Origin: an uncultured Pseudomonas sp.
Lineage (GTDB): Bacteria; Pseudomonadota; Gammaproteobacteria; Pseudomonadales; Pseudomonadaceae
Length of the DNA: 64,000 nucleotides
Direction: 5' to 3'
Assembly: GCF_946886105.1 (NCBI RefSeq)
Contig: NZ_CAMPHV010000006.1
Coordinates: 62,001 to 126,000 of the forward strand
Position numbers and translations under genes: made by a program. Positions 20,201 through 28,900 of this stretch are shown one piece after another (within the stretch, counting starts at the first letter, position 1; each line of letters starts with the position of its first letter). Under the pieces are notes generated by a model. It worked only from the letters and a program-made list of their open reading frames with translations. It made no database searches and was not told the origin of the DNA.

Positions 20201-21751
20201 CTAGTTCCTGGCCTGCAAATCCCGACAGACATGCTCGGCAAGCCCGGCGCCGGCTTCGCTCATGGTCAGGTAGGTGTGATCGACACCGGCTTCCTGAATG
20301 CGTCTGGCGATGTCCTCGTACAGGGCATGGGAAACCACCAAACCGTGGAAACCCCGTTCCCGCAGCTTACGGGTGGAGATTATTTTCGCCTCGGCATCGT
20401 TGAGCGCCAGGATCACCGCCTCGGCCATGGGCATATCCAGGTGCTGCCAGAACATCTGGTCCTCGCCGTCGGCGAACAACACCCGACGTCCTGCCCGCTT
20501 GCTGAATTCAATGACCACGGGGTCCGAATCGAGGCCGACGACCTTGAGACCTGCTTCTTGCAAGCGATCGTAAGCCGCCCGGCCGGTTCGCCCCATGCCC
20601 ATGACCAGAACCTGCGCATCGCCCAAGGATATCGGCTGCTCGTCCGGGTGACGGATATCCCGCTCCAGGGGAATCAGCCGCCTGGCCAGACGCTCGTACA
20701 AGGGATGTGCGATCCGGTTCAGGGGGGCCGAGATGACGAACGAGAGTGCCACTGTGATGGCCAACGGAATCATCCATTGCGGCAACACGATGCTGGCCAT
20801 GATCAGGCCGAACTCGCTGTAGTTGGTCAGGCTGACGCTGCTGAGAAAGGCACTACGCGCGCGCAGGCGAAACAGCAGGAACAGGAAGAAAAACAACAGG
20901 CCCTTGAGTGGCAGCAACAGCGCCATCGCTCCGGCGAACGCCAGGGCATGGGCATCCGGCAGCCCGCCGATGCCGATTTGCAGGAAGAAGCCGACCAGAA
21001 ATACTTCCTTGATGCTCCACAGCGAATTGGACAACTCGGTGGCCCGCTTATGCGCGGCCAGCATGGCGCCAAAAGCCAAGGCGCCCAGTTCCGAGCTGAG
21101 GCCGAGTTGCTCGAAACCGTAGCCACCGACCACCAGCGCCAACAACAGGCCCAACAGCACCATCAACTCTTCATGACCGCTGGCATCGAGCAGACGGAAC
21201 AGCAGCGGGCGCAACAATGGCAAGACGAACAGCGTCAAAGCCCAGGGCGAAGGCAATTCGCCAGCTGCCAGGCTCATGACCGCCAGGGCGATCAGATCCT
21301 GGATGATCAGCACGCCGATAGCCACCCGCCCGTGGAACGCACGCAGTTCGCGCTTACCCTCGAGCACCTTGGCCGCCAGCACCGTACTGGAGAACGACAA
21401 GGCGATGGCCAGCAGCAACGCCTGCTGCCAGGGCAGATCGAGCAGCAACAGAATCGCCGGGAGAAAAACCAGACTGGAAATGGCGAAATGCAGCAAACCG
21501 CCGCCGATGACCTCGCGGCGCAGCAGATTGCCCAGCTTCAACTTCAAGCCCACGGTGAACAGCAACAGCAGCACTCCCAGATGGGCGATATGTGCCAAAG
21601 CTGCGCTGTCGCGTGGACCAACCCCGATCAGATCGCCAAAGCCGGCCAAAGCGAAGCCTGCGCCCAAATAACCGACCAAAGGAGGCAGACCGACAGAACG
21701 CGCACCCAAACCCATGACGAAAGCGAAGGCAATCCAGGTGGCTTCGATCAT
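20201..21751 (-). CDS. CPA2-family monovalent cation:proton antiporter with TrkA-N domain
   Basis: A 516-residue protein with 12 or so membrane helices in the first about 370 residues (start MIEATWIAFAFVMGLGARSV), then a cytoplasmic Rossmann domain with VLVMGMGRTGRAAYDRL near residue 375. This layout matches KefB/YbaL-type K+ or Na+/H+ antiporters controlled by a nucleotide-binding RCK/TrkA-N module. No partner KefF/KefG oxidoreductase gene is next to it. The transported ion is not deducible. Confidence 0.88.
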   Translation of the reverse strand: MIEATWIAFAFVMGLGARSVGLPPLVGYLGAGFALAGFGDLIGVGPRDSAALAHIAHLGVLLLLFTVGLKLKLGNLLRREVIGGGLLHFAISSLVFLPAILLLLDLPWQQALLLAIALSFSSTVLAAKVLEGKRELRAFHGRVAIGVLIIQDLIALAVMSLAAGELPSPWALTLFVLPLLRPLLFRLLDASGHEELMVLLGLLLALVVGGYGFEQLGLSSELGALAFGAMLAAHKRATELSNSLWSIKEVFLVGFFLQIGIGGLPDAHALAFAGAMALLLPLKGLLFFFLFLLFRLRARSAFLSSVSLTNYSEFGLIMASIVLPQWMIPLAITVALSFVISAPLNRIAHPLYERLARRLIPLERDIRHPDEQPISLGDAQVLVMGMGRTGRAAYDRLQEAGLKVVGLDSDPVVIEFSKRAGRRVLFADGEDQMFWQHLDMPMAEAVILALNDAEAKIISTRKLRERGFHGLVVSHALYEDIARRIQEAGVDHTYLTMSEAGAGLAEHVCRDLQARN

Positions 21752-21841
21752 TCACAATCCTTACGCAGCATAAGGCCGGGACGAGGCCGGCGGGACATAA
21801 CAAAAACAGCAGAAAAGCGCAGCCTACAGGCACTCGCCCGT

Positions 21842-22546
21842 CTAATGAAAAAATTCCTCGAAGAAACGGTCCAACTCGCCGTCGTACTGCTCCAGCGAAT
21901 ACAGCGTGTCCGCCGCCAGCAAGTCGAGCAGGATCATGCCGTTCGGCCCGGAGTCCTCCAGAGCCGCGCCCCGCAAGCGCTTGGTCATCCCTTGATTGAC
22001 CTGGCGCAGGTTGCGATAGAGCGCACGCAGCTCAGTCAACGTCCAATCCGGCTCCAGCCCTCTCTGCTGACGCAGGTATTGGCCGAGCAAGTAAGTGCCG
22101 AATATCCGATAGAGGCTTTCCTCGCTACTGCTGAATGGCAAGTGGAACCACGCCATCGGCTTGAGCAGACGCGTGTACGGACAGCCCGAACTCGCCCCTA
22201 TGACCCCGAGCAAGGAGCCAAAGGCGCGCTGCAGCGTGGTGCGTTGACGGATATCCCGCCCGCGCCACAGCACCTGCACCGCAACGGCCTCGTAGGATGG
22301 CAATTGCGCCAGCACTTTTACCGGCTCGAGCAGCGCCACGGCAAACGGGCAATGGGGCGAATCGGCCTCGCGCAATGGGCAATGGCCGCATTGCTGCGAG
22401 CCGAGGCGAGTCCACTCCGGCAGGGTCTCGGGTGACGGCTCGGCGGCGGATACGGGGACGAGATCGACCCGATGCTGCCAGCTGCGGCCATCGGCAAACT
22501 CGAAATGATATTGGATGACCGAATCATCCGCTGAATCATGTTCCAT
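21842..22546 (-). CDS. conserved hypothetical protein with Cys cluster
   Basis: A 234-residue soluble protein without signal peptide or membrane helix. Residues about 50-66 hold a Cys cluster, CGHCPLREADSPHCPFA, that could bind a metal. Later segments such as GCPYTRLLKPMAWFHLPF and YLLGQYLRQQRG look well structured. I do not recognise a characterised family. It lies between the antiporter and the kinase gene and diverges from the latter, so its relation to the signalling block is open. Confidence 0.6.
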   Translation of the reverse strand: MEHDSADDSVIQYHFEFADGRSWQHRVDLVPVSAAEPSPETLPEWTRLGSQQCGHCPLREADSPHCPFAVALLEPVKVLAQLPSYEAVAVQVLWRGRDIRQRTTLQRAFGSLLGVIGASSGCPYTRLLKPMAWFHLPFSSSEESLYRIFGTYLLGQYLRQQRGLEPDWTLTELRALYRNLRQVNQGMTKRLRGAALEDSGPNGMILLDLLAADTLYSLEQYDGELDRFFEEFFH

Positions 22547-22699
22547 GGGCTAACCTGAACGATGAACAGGGTGAAAGTAAAGAAAATAAATGGCGGCCTC
22601 GCCAATATACAGGCGCCAAGTTCTAGTCAATACTCAAAATTGTAAAACGCGGCCCCTCTCACACTAAATATCACGGCAACACAGCACATGGAGCTAGCC

Positions 22700-23995
22700 A
22701 TGGAAAGCCGCCAAAACGATTTGGCCAGCGCTCTAGTTGAACACGTTGAAATCGGCGTAATCATCCTCGACTCGGACCTGCGCATTCAGTACTGGAACCG
22801 CTTCATCAGCCAGTGTAGTGGCAAGTCGCTGCAGCTGGCGCGTCAACAGCCGTTGACCAGCGTCTTTCCTGAAGCCGACACGCCGCATCTGAGCAAGATG
22901 TTGACGCGCGCGCGCGACCACGGCGAACACGTCAACACCCAGTGGCGGGAAAACCCCTACCTCATTCACCTGCCATTCAATGCTTCCGGGCAGGCGGTGC
23001 CGCTGATGCTGCAAAGCACCCTGCTGTTCCCGTTCCACGGCCCCGAAGAGCAGCTGTGCTTCGGCCTGTTGCTGTACGACACCACGGAACTCGCACGCTC
23101 CAACGAGCAGCTGGATGCGGCGCTCAATGCCCTGAGCGGCAAGCAAATCGAACAGGACCAGTTGATCAAGAAGCTGGAAAAAGCCAATGCCCAGCTGCTG
23201 CAATCGGAAAAGCTCGCCGCCATCGGCCAGCTCGCCGCGGGCGTCGCCCACGAGATCAACAACCCAATCGGCTATGTGTTCTCCAACCTGAAAACGCTCG
23301 CCGGTTACGTTCACGACCTCCTGCGGATCATCGACGCCGTGGATGGCGCTGCCGACCTCGACGAACTGCGCCAACTCAAGCGCAGCATGGAATATGACTA
23401 CATCCGCAGCGATGTCGAAGCATTGATCGGCGAATCCGAGGACGGCATCGAGCGGGTGAAGAAGATCATCACGTCGCTCAAGGATTTCTCCCATATCGAA
23501 GAGGACGAATTCCGCCAGGCCGACCTGCATCGCGGCCTAGACACCACGCTCAATGTGGTCAATAACGAACTCAAGTACAAAGCCGAGGTGATCAAGGAAT
23601 ACGGCGAGTTGCCGGAAGTGGAATGCATGCCGTCGCAGATCAATCAGGTCATCATGAATCTGCTGATCAACGCCGCCCATGCCATCGAACAATTCGGCCG
23701 CATCACCCTGCGCAGCGGCCATGAAGGCGATTGGGTCTGGCTCGAGGTCGAGGACACCGGGCAAGGCATCGCACCGCACCTGCTCAACCGCATCTACGAA
23801 CCCTTCTTCACCACCAAGCCGGTGGGTAAAGGCACCGGCCTCGGCTTGTCGCTTTCGTACAACATCATCCGCAAACACAACGGCCGCATCGAAGTATTCA
23901 GCACACTTGGCGAAGGCACACGCTTCCGTGTCTGGCTGCCAGTTCTGCAACCCGCCGAGCAACTCACCATGGAAGACACCGGTCACTATGAATGA
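22700..23995 (+). CDS. PAS-containing sensor histidine kinase
   Basis: A 431-residue cytoplasmic kinase with no clear membrane helix. Residues about 5-125 form a PAS domain (EHVEIGVIILDSDLRIQYWN), followed by a coiled coil (EQLDAALNALSGKQIEQDQL), the phospho-acceptor box GVAHEINNPIGY (His184) and a C-terminal ATPase with NLLINAAHAI, VEDTGQGI and GKGTGLGLSL. I chose the ATG at 22700, preceded by GGAG at 22690, over the ATG at 22688. It overlaps the next gene by 8 bp and probably phosphorylates the receiver proteins downstream. Confidence 0.88.
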   Translation: MESRQNDLASALVEHVEIGVIILDSDLRIQYWNRFISQCSGKSLQLARQQPLTSVFPEADTPHLSKMLTRARDHGEHVNTQWRENPYLIHLPFNASGQAVPLMLQSTLLFPFHGPEEQLCFGLLLYDTTELARSNEQLDAALNALSGKQIEQDQLIKKLEKANAQLLQSEKLAAIGQLAAGVAHEINNPIGYVFSNLKTLAGYVHDLLRIIDAVDGAADLDELRQLKRSMEYDYIRSDVEALIGESEDGIERVKKIITSLKDFSHIEEDEFRQADLHRGLDTTLNVVNNELKYKAEVIKEYGELPEVECMPSQINQVIMNLLINAAHAIEQFGRITLRSGHEGDWVWLEVEDTGQGIAPHLLNRIYEPFFTTKPVGKGTGLGLSLSYNIIRKHNGRIEVFSTLGEGTRFRVWLPVLQPAEQLTMEDTGHYE

Positions 23996-25337
23996 ATCGA
24001 GCACTGCCGCCATCGCTAGCGTGCTTTTGGTGGACGATGAAGAAAATATCCTCAGCAGCCTGCGCCGCGTGCTGAGGGGCCAGCCCTATAGCGTGCAGAT
24101 CGCCAACGGCGGCGAGCAGGCCTTGGAAATACTGCGCAAACAGCCGGTCGACCTGGTGATTTCCGATGCCCGTATGCCCGGCATGGACGGCGCCACCCTA
24201 CTCGCCGAAGTGCAGAAGCAATGGCCGAAGACCATGCGCATCCTGCTTACCGGCTATGCCGATATCAGCACCACCATCCGCGCCATCAACCAGGGGCAGA
24301 TCTACCGCTACATCAGCAAGCCCTGGGTCGACGACGAACTGCGCCTGACCATCGAACAAGCCCTCGCCTACCAGCACTCGGAGCGCGAACGGATTCGTCT
24401 GGAGGCCCTGGCGAAAGAACAGAACCAACGCCTGCAGGAGCTCAACGCCACCCTCGAACAGCGGGTTATGGCGCGCACCTCGGAGCTCGAACAAACCGCC
24501 GACATGCTCGACCTGGCCTACGAGGAACTCAAGCGCAGCTACGTCACGGCAACCGAGGTGTTTTCCAGCCTGGTTAACCAACGTATCCCGCGGGACAAAC
24601 AGACCAATACCCAAGTCATCGCCCTGGTACGCGCCTATGCCGAGCAACACGGCCTCGGTACCGGCCTGAGCCGCGACCTGACCATGGCCGCCGCACTCTA
24701 TAACGTGGGCAAGCTGACCTGGGACGATCAGTTGCTCAATCGCCCTTCCGATCTGTTGTACAAGGAGGAGCGCGAGCGCCATCGGCAGTATCCGGTACAA
24801 GGCGAAAGCCTGCTGATGACCCTGGAACCTTTGCAGGATGCCGCGCGCCTGATCCGCCACCATCAGGAACGCTGGGATGGCAGCGGCTTCCCCGATCGTC
24901 TCAAGGGCGAAGCCACGCCTTTCGGCTCGCGCCTGCTGAAGCTGGCGGTGGACTTCATCGAACTGCAACGCGGGATCATTCTCGAGCGCAAACTGAGCCG
25001 CGACGAAGCGCTGCTGCTGATCAACAAATACAGCGGCCGCCTCTACGATCCGGAGCTCTGCGAAAAATTCATTTCGCTGTGCACCGAGTTGGCGCCCGAC
25101 GTGATCCTGGCCGACCCGAGCATCCTCGCCCTGGATACCCGGCGCCTGGAACCGGGCATGGTGCTAGCCCGCAACCTGTATGCCGACAGCGGCATGCTCC
25201 TGCTCAACGAGGGCAAGCCGCTGAACGCCCTGCTCATCGATAAATTGATCGCTTTCGAAGCCAGTGAAAATGGTCATTACACCCTGTTTGTCCGCACCGC
25301 CGAGGACGCCAGCCTCGCCACGGAGAAAGCGCCATGA
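23988..25337 (+). CDS. response regulator with degenerate HD-GYP-like output domain
   Basis: A 449-residue protein. Residues about 10-125 form a receiver (LLVDDEENI; phospho-Asp in LVISDARMPG; KPW at the end), followed by a long coiled coil (to about 185) and an HD-GYP-like domain. In the latter the metal-binding HD pair is replaced by Tyr238-Asn239 (LYNVGKL), while HHQERWDGSGFP (from His291) and RLYDPELCEKF are kept. The C-terminus LEPGMVLARNLYADSGMLLL is often found in such proteins. It is probably a non-catalytic c-di-GMP binder or adaptor. It is coupled to the kinase and overlaps the next gene by 4 bp. Confidence 0.85.
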   Translation: MNESSTAAIASVLLVDDEENILSSLRRVLRGQPYSVQIANGGEQALEILRKQPVDLVISDARMPGMDGATLLAEVQKQWPKTMRILLTGYADISTTIRAINQGQIYRYISKPWVDDELRLTIEQALAYQHSERERIRLEALAKEQNQRLQELNATLEQRVMARTSELEQTADMLDLAYEELKRSYVTATEVFSSLVNQRIPRDKQTNTQVIALVRAYAEQHGLGTGLSRDLTMAAALYNVGKLTWDDQLLNRPSDLLYKEERERHRQYPVQGESLLMTLEPLQDAARLIRHHQERWDGSGFPDRLKGEATPFGSRLLKLAVDFIELQRGIILERKLSRDEALLLINKYSGRLYDPELCEKFISLCTELAPDVILADPSILALDTRRLEPGMVLARNLYADSGMLLLNEGKPLNALLIDKLIAFEASENGHYTLFVRTAEDASLATEKAP

Positions 25338-25879
25338 TTAAAATTCAGCTGTTGGACGACGAACCGCAGATCCTCAAGACCCTGCAACGGATGCTCCGCC
25401 CCCATGACTGGGAGGTGCACGCCTTCACCGATGTGCAGGAGGCGCTCGAAGCCCTGACCGCGCACACCTATGCCGTGATCATTTCCGATCTGAAAATGCC
25501 GCATCTGGATGGCGTCACTTACCTGCAATTCGCCAAACAGCGCCAACCCAATGCCGTGCGCATATTGCTGACCGGGCATTTCGACCGGCAATCGATGATG
25601 CAGGCCATCAACCAGGCGGAGGTCTACCGCTTTATCTCCAAGCCCTGGGAAGACCTCGAGATCGAAAACGCGGTACGTGGCGCCATCGATATGTATCTAT
25701 TACGCGACGAAAATCAGCGACTGCTCGTGCAACTACGCCAGCAACAGAGTGCGATCGAGCGGCAGCGACACGAATTGTTGCGCCTGGAAGCCGAACATCC
25801 AGGCATCACCCGAGTGACCCGTGACGACGACGGCGCGGTATTGCTCGACGATCTCGACGATCCGCAGGCGGCACCATGA
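25334..25879 (+). CDS. single-receiver response regulator with coiled-coil tail
   Basis: A 181-residue protein with one receiver domain (LLDDEPQI at the start, phospho-Asp in VIISDLKMPH, FISKPWED at the end) and then a coiled coil (DENQRLLVQLRQQQSAIERQ) and a short acidic tail. It has no DNA-binding or enzyme domain. Its receiver resembles those of the proteins on both sides, including a shared ILLTG....AINQ..YRFISKPW pattern. It probably acts as a phosphate relay or partner-binding regulator. The start overlaps the upstream stop by ATGA. Confidence 0.88.
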   Translation: MIKIQLLDDEPQILKTLQRMLRPHDWEVHAFTDVQEALEALTAHTYAVIISDLKMPHLDGVTYLQFAKQRQPNAVRILLTGHFDRQSMMQAINQAEVYRFISKPWEDLEIENAVRGAIDMYLLRDENQRLLVQLRQQQSAIERQRHELLRLEAEHPGITRVTRDDDGAVLLDDLDDPQAAP

Positions 25880-25927
25880 TTCGCAGCGCTCTCACGCGGT
25901 ATCCTCTATAGATCACAGGATTCAGGG

Positions 25928-28900
25928 ATGGATATTAGAACCCGTCACATGATTTATCAGGCCTTTCTGCATATCCAGGCCTGCGCCATGTTGGCTCTGG
26001 GGGTTATCAGTCTATCGGGCTATATCCTACTGCCGATGCCCAGCGCCGCTCAGATCGTACTGCTACCGGATGCCGCCCTGGCGGCCATATTGTTGGGGGT
26101 GGGCCTATTCGGTCGCATTTATCAGCAGCCGCGCCTGGCCAGATATACCCTCACCCTATTGCTCGGAGTCGGCGCTTATACGCTGAGCCACACTTTCCTG
26201 TTCCCGAGCGGGGAACCCGGTTATTCCCTGCTCAGCGGATTTCAGCGGATGCGTTCCCCTTTGGCCCTGGCCTTCTGCCTACTCGCCATCGGTTTGTTGA
26301 GCTACCGCCGGGGCTCTTGGGGCAAGCGCCTCGGCAACCTCACCGGCGTGGCCGTGATCGTGCTTGCCGGCCTGTCGTTGTTATCGACCTGGCTGCCGGG
26401 CCTCGGCGAATGGCGGCTCGGCTACAGGTATAACGTCAACAGCACGGCCAATCTCTTCACTTTATGCATCGGCCTCGGCCTGCTCTGCCTGATCCGCTTA
26501 CCGTCCAATCGTAGCCATCTGTTCGATCGCAACAGCCTGCTAACCGGCGCCCTGGGCGTTCTGCTGACCTGTGGCGGCTGGTACCTCCTCCACCTACAGG
26601 GTATCGAGTCCAATGCCCAACAGAACGAATTGCTGCTATCCAAACTGCAAGGCTCCATCGCCAGCGTTCTGAATAACCGCAGCACGCTGCTCCAGCGCAC
26701 CGCCGAACACTGGCGGGAAGAAGGGAGTCTCCCGAACGAAGCCCAATGGCGCCAGGAGAGTCGCGGCTATCTGCGGGACTTTTCCGATATCGAAGTGGTC
26801 GCCCTGCTGGACGATCGACTGCGCACGCACTGGATCACCGGCCGTGACGATAACGCCGACGAACACCTGCAAAACCTGCTCGAAAGCTCCGAACTACGCG
26901 AATGGCTGCAGCAGATCCCCGCCGATACCAAATCGCATACCAGCGAGGCATACAGCACCACTGCCCCCCACAGTCTGTTGGCGATCCGCCTACCACTGCC
27001 AGATTCCGATTGGCTACTGGTTACCAGTCTGAACCTCGGACTTACCCTGCAAAAGGGTTTGGATACCGGGATCGGCGGCTTCGGCGTGAAGGTTTATCAG
27101 GATCAGCAGTTGCTCTACGACACAGTGGAGCCCGGTATCAGCGCCCCTCCGAGCAAAGTGGGCGAAGAGCTCATTCAGGCCGGCGACAACAGTTGGCGCA
27201 TGCTCAGCTTCCGCAGCGCGCCCACTTCGATGCAGGCCAGCGGCTTCTTGCCCAATCTGCTGATGTTGCTCGGCCTGGCGTTCAGCTTCTTTTTGATGAT
27301 CAGCCAACGCCTCGCGCATGTGGCCATCGAACACGCTCAGCATTTGCAACATAGCAACCAGGAGCTGGAACAAAGCCTGCAACGCCAAGCCGACCTGCAG
27401 GAGCTCAATCAGCGGATCACCGATTACTCGATGGATTTGCTTTGTTCGATCGATGAACAGGGCCATTTCACGCAAATCAGCCCCTCATCCACGGCCATAC
27501 TCGGCTTTACTCCCGAAGAAATGCTGGGCAAGCATTATTTGCAATTCGTCGTCCCCGAAGACCGCCAACGCACAGAGGCCATGATTAAAGCAGTCATGGC
27601 TGGAGATTTGCTCCAGGGTTTTCGCAATTGTTACCGACGCAAGGACGGCAGCAGCGCAAACCTGCTCTGGTACGCCGGCTGGTGGTCGAAAAGCGAGCAG
27701 ACGCTGCTGGCCGTGGCGCACGATATAACCCGCCTGCTGCAAAACGAGGCCTATGCGGAGGATCAGCGCGACATTCTCAATATGATTTCCACCGATCAAG
27801 CGCTGGCGGAAATACTCAAGACCGTTTGCTTGCTGGGCGAATCGCAAGCTTCCAATACCTCGTGCTCGGTGATGCTGGTCGACAAGGATCAACAACACTT
27901 GACGGTCGGCGCCGCGCCGAACCTGCCGTCGCCCTATGTCCGGGCCCTGCAGGACCTCGATATAGGCCCAGCTACCGGCTCGTGCGGCGCAGCGGTCCAT
28001 CGCCGGCAACTGGTGATAACCGACGATATCGCGGGCGATCCGTGCTGGCAGAGGTTGCGCTCCCTGGCGTTGGAGCATGGTTTGCGCGCCTGTTGGTCGA
28101 TTCCGCTGATCTCCCCCCATGACGATGTACTTGGCACTTTCGCGATTTATAGCCGCGAGCCCAGATCGCCCGACGACGACCACCTGCAACTGATCGGTAC
28201 CCTCGGGCAACTGGCGGCCATCGCCATCGAGCGCCGGCACGACCGTCTGCGTCTGCTGGAAAGCGAGCAACGCTTCCGCTCGCTCTTCACCTTCAACCCC
28301 GACCCGGTATTTTCCTTCGACCTCGCGGGCCGTTACACCGGCATGAACCAGGCCGGCTGCAAGCTATCGGGCTATAGCGAGGAGGAAGTACTCGGCCGAC
28401 CTATTTCCTTGATGCTCGTCGAGGGCGATCTACCGCAGGCCAAGGAACACATCAAAGCCGCGCTCAAAGGCCAACCGCAGCACTACGAATTGAATTGCCG
28501 CGCCCGTGACGGCAGGTTGCTGGAGCTCGACCTGACCAATCTGCCGATCATCGTCGATGAGAAGATCGTCGGGGTCTTCGGCATCGCCAAGGATATCAGC
28601 GGACGCAACCAGATGACGCGTACCCTGCGCGACACCCTGCAGCGCTCGGAACACCAGGCCGAGCTGCTACGCGGCCTTAGCGAAACCGCGGTGAACATCA
28701 ACAGCGTCATGGACAGCCAGGCGCTGCTCGAATACATGGCCGAACGCCTGCGCCTGTTGATCGGGGCCCATCAGGCGAGCATGATTTTATTCCGCGGCGA
28801 AGATCCGGCAGCCTCGATCTCGGCATTCTCCCTGTCGGAGAAATATGTCGACTGGCAGGACTACCAGCCCCCCCATGACGGCAATGGCATCCATGCCCTT

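Noticed and set aside
20231..22435. 734-residue plus-strand frame opposite the antiporter and unknown gene
   Set aside because: It lies opposite convincing genes, is Gln/Arg/His-rich without domains, and crosses an intergenic region.
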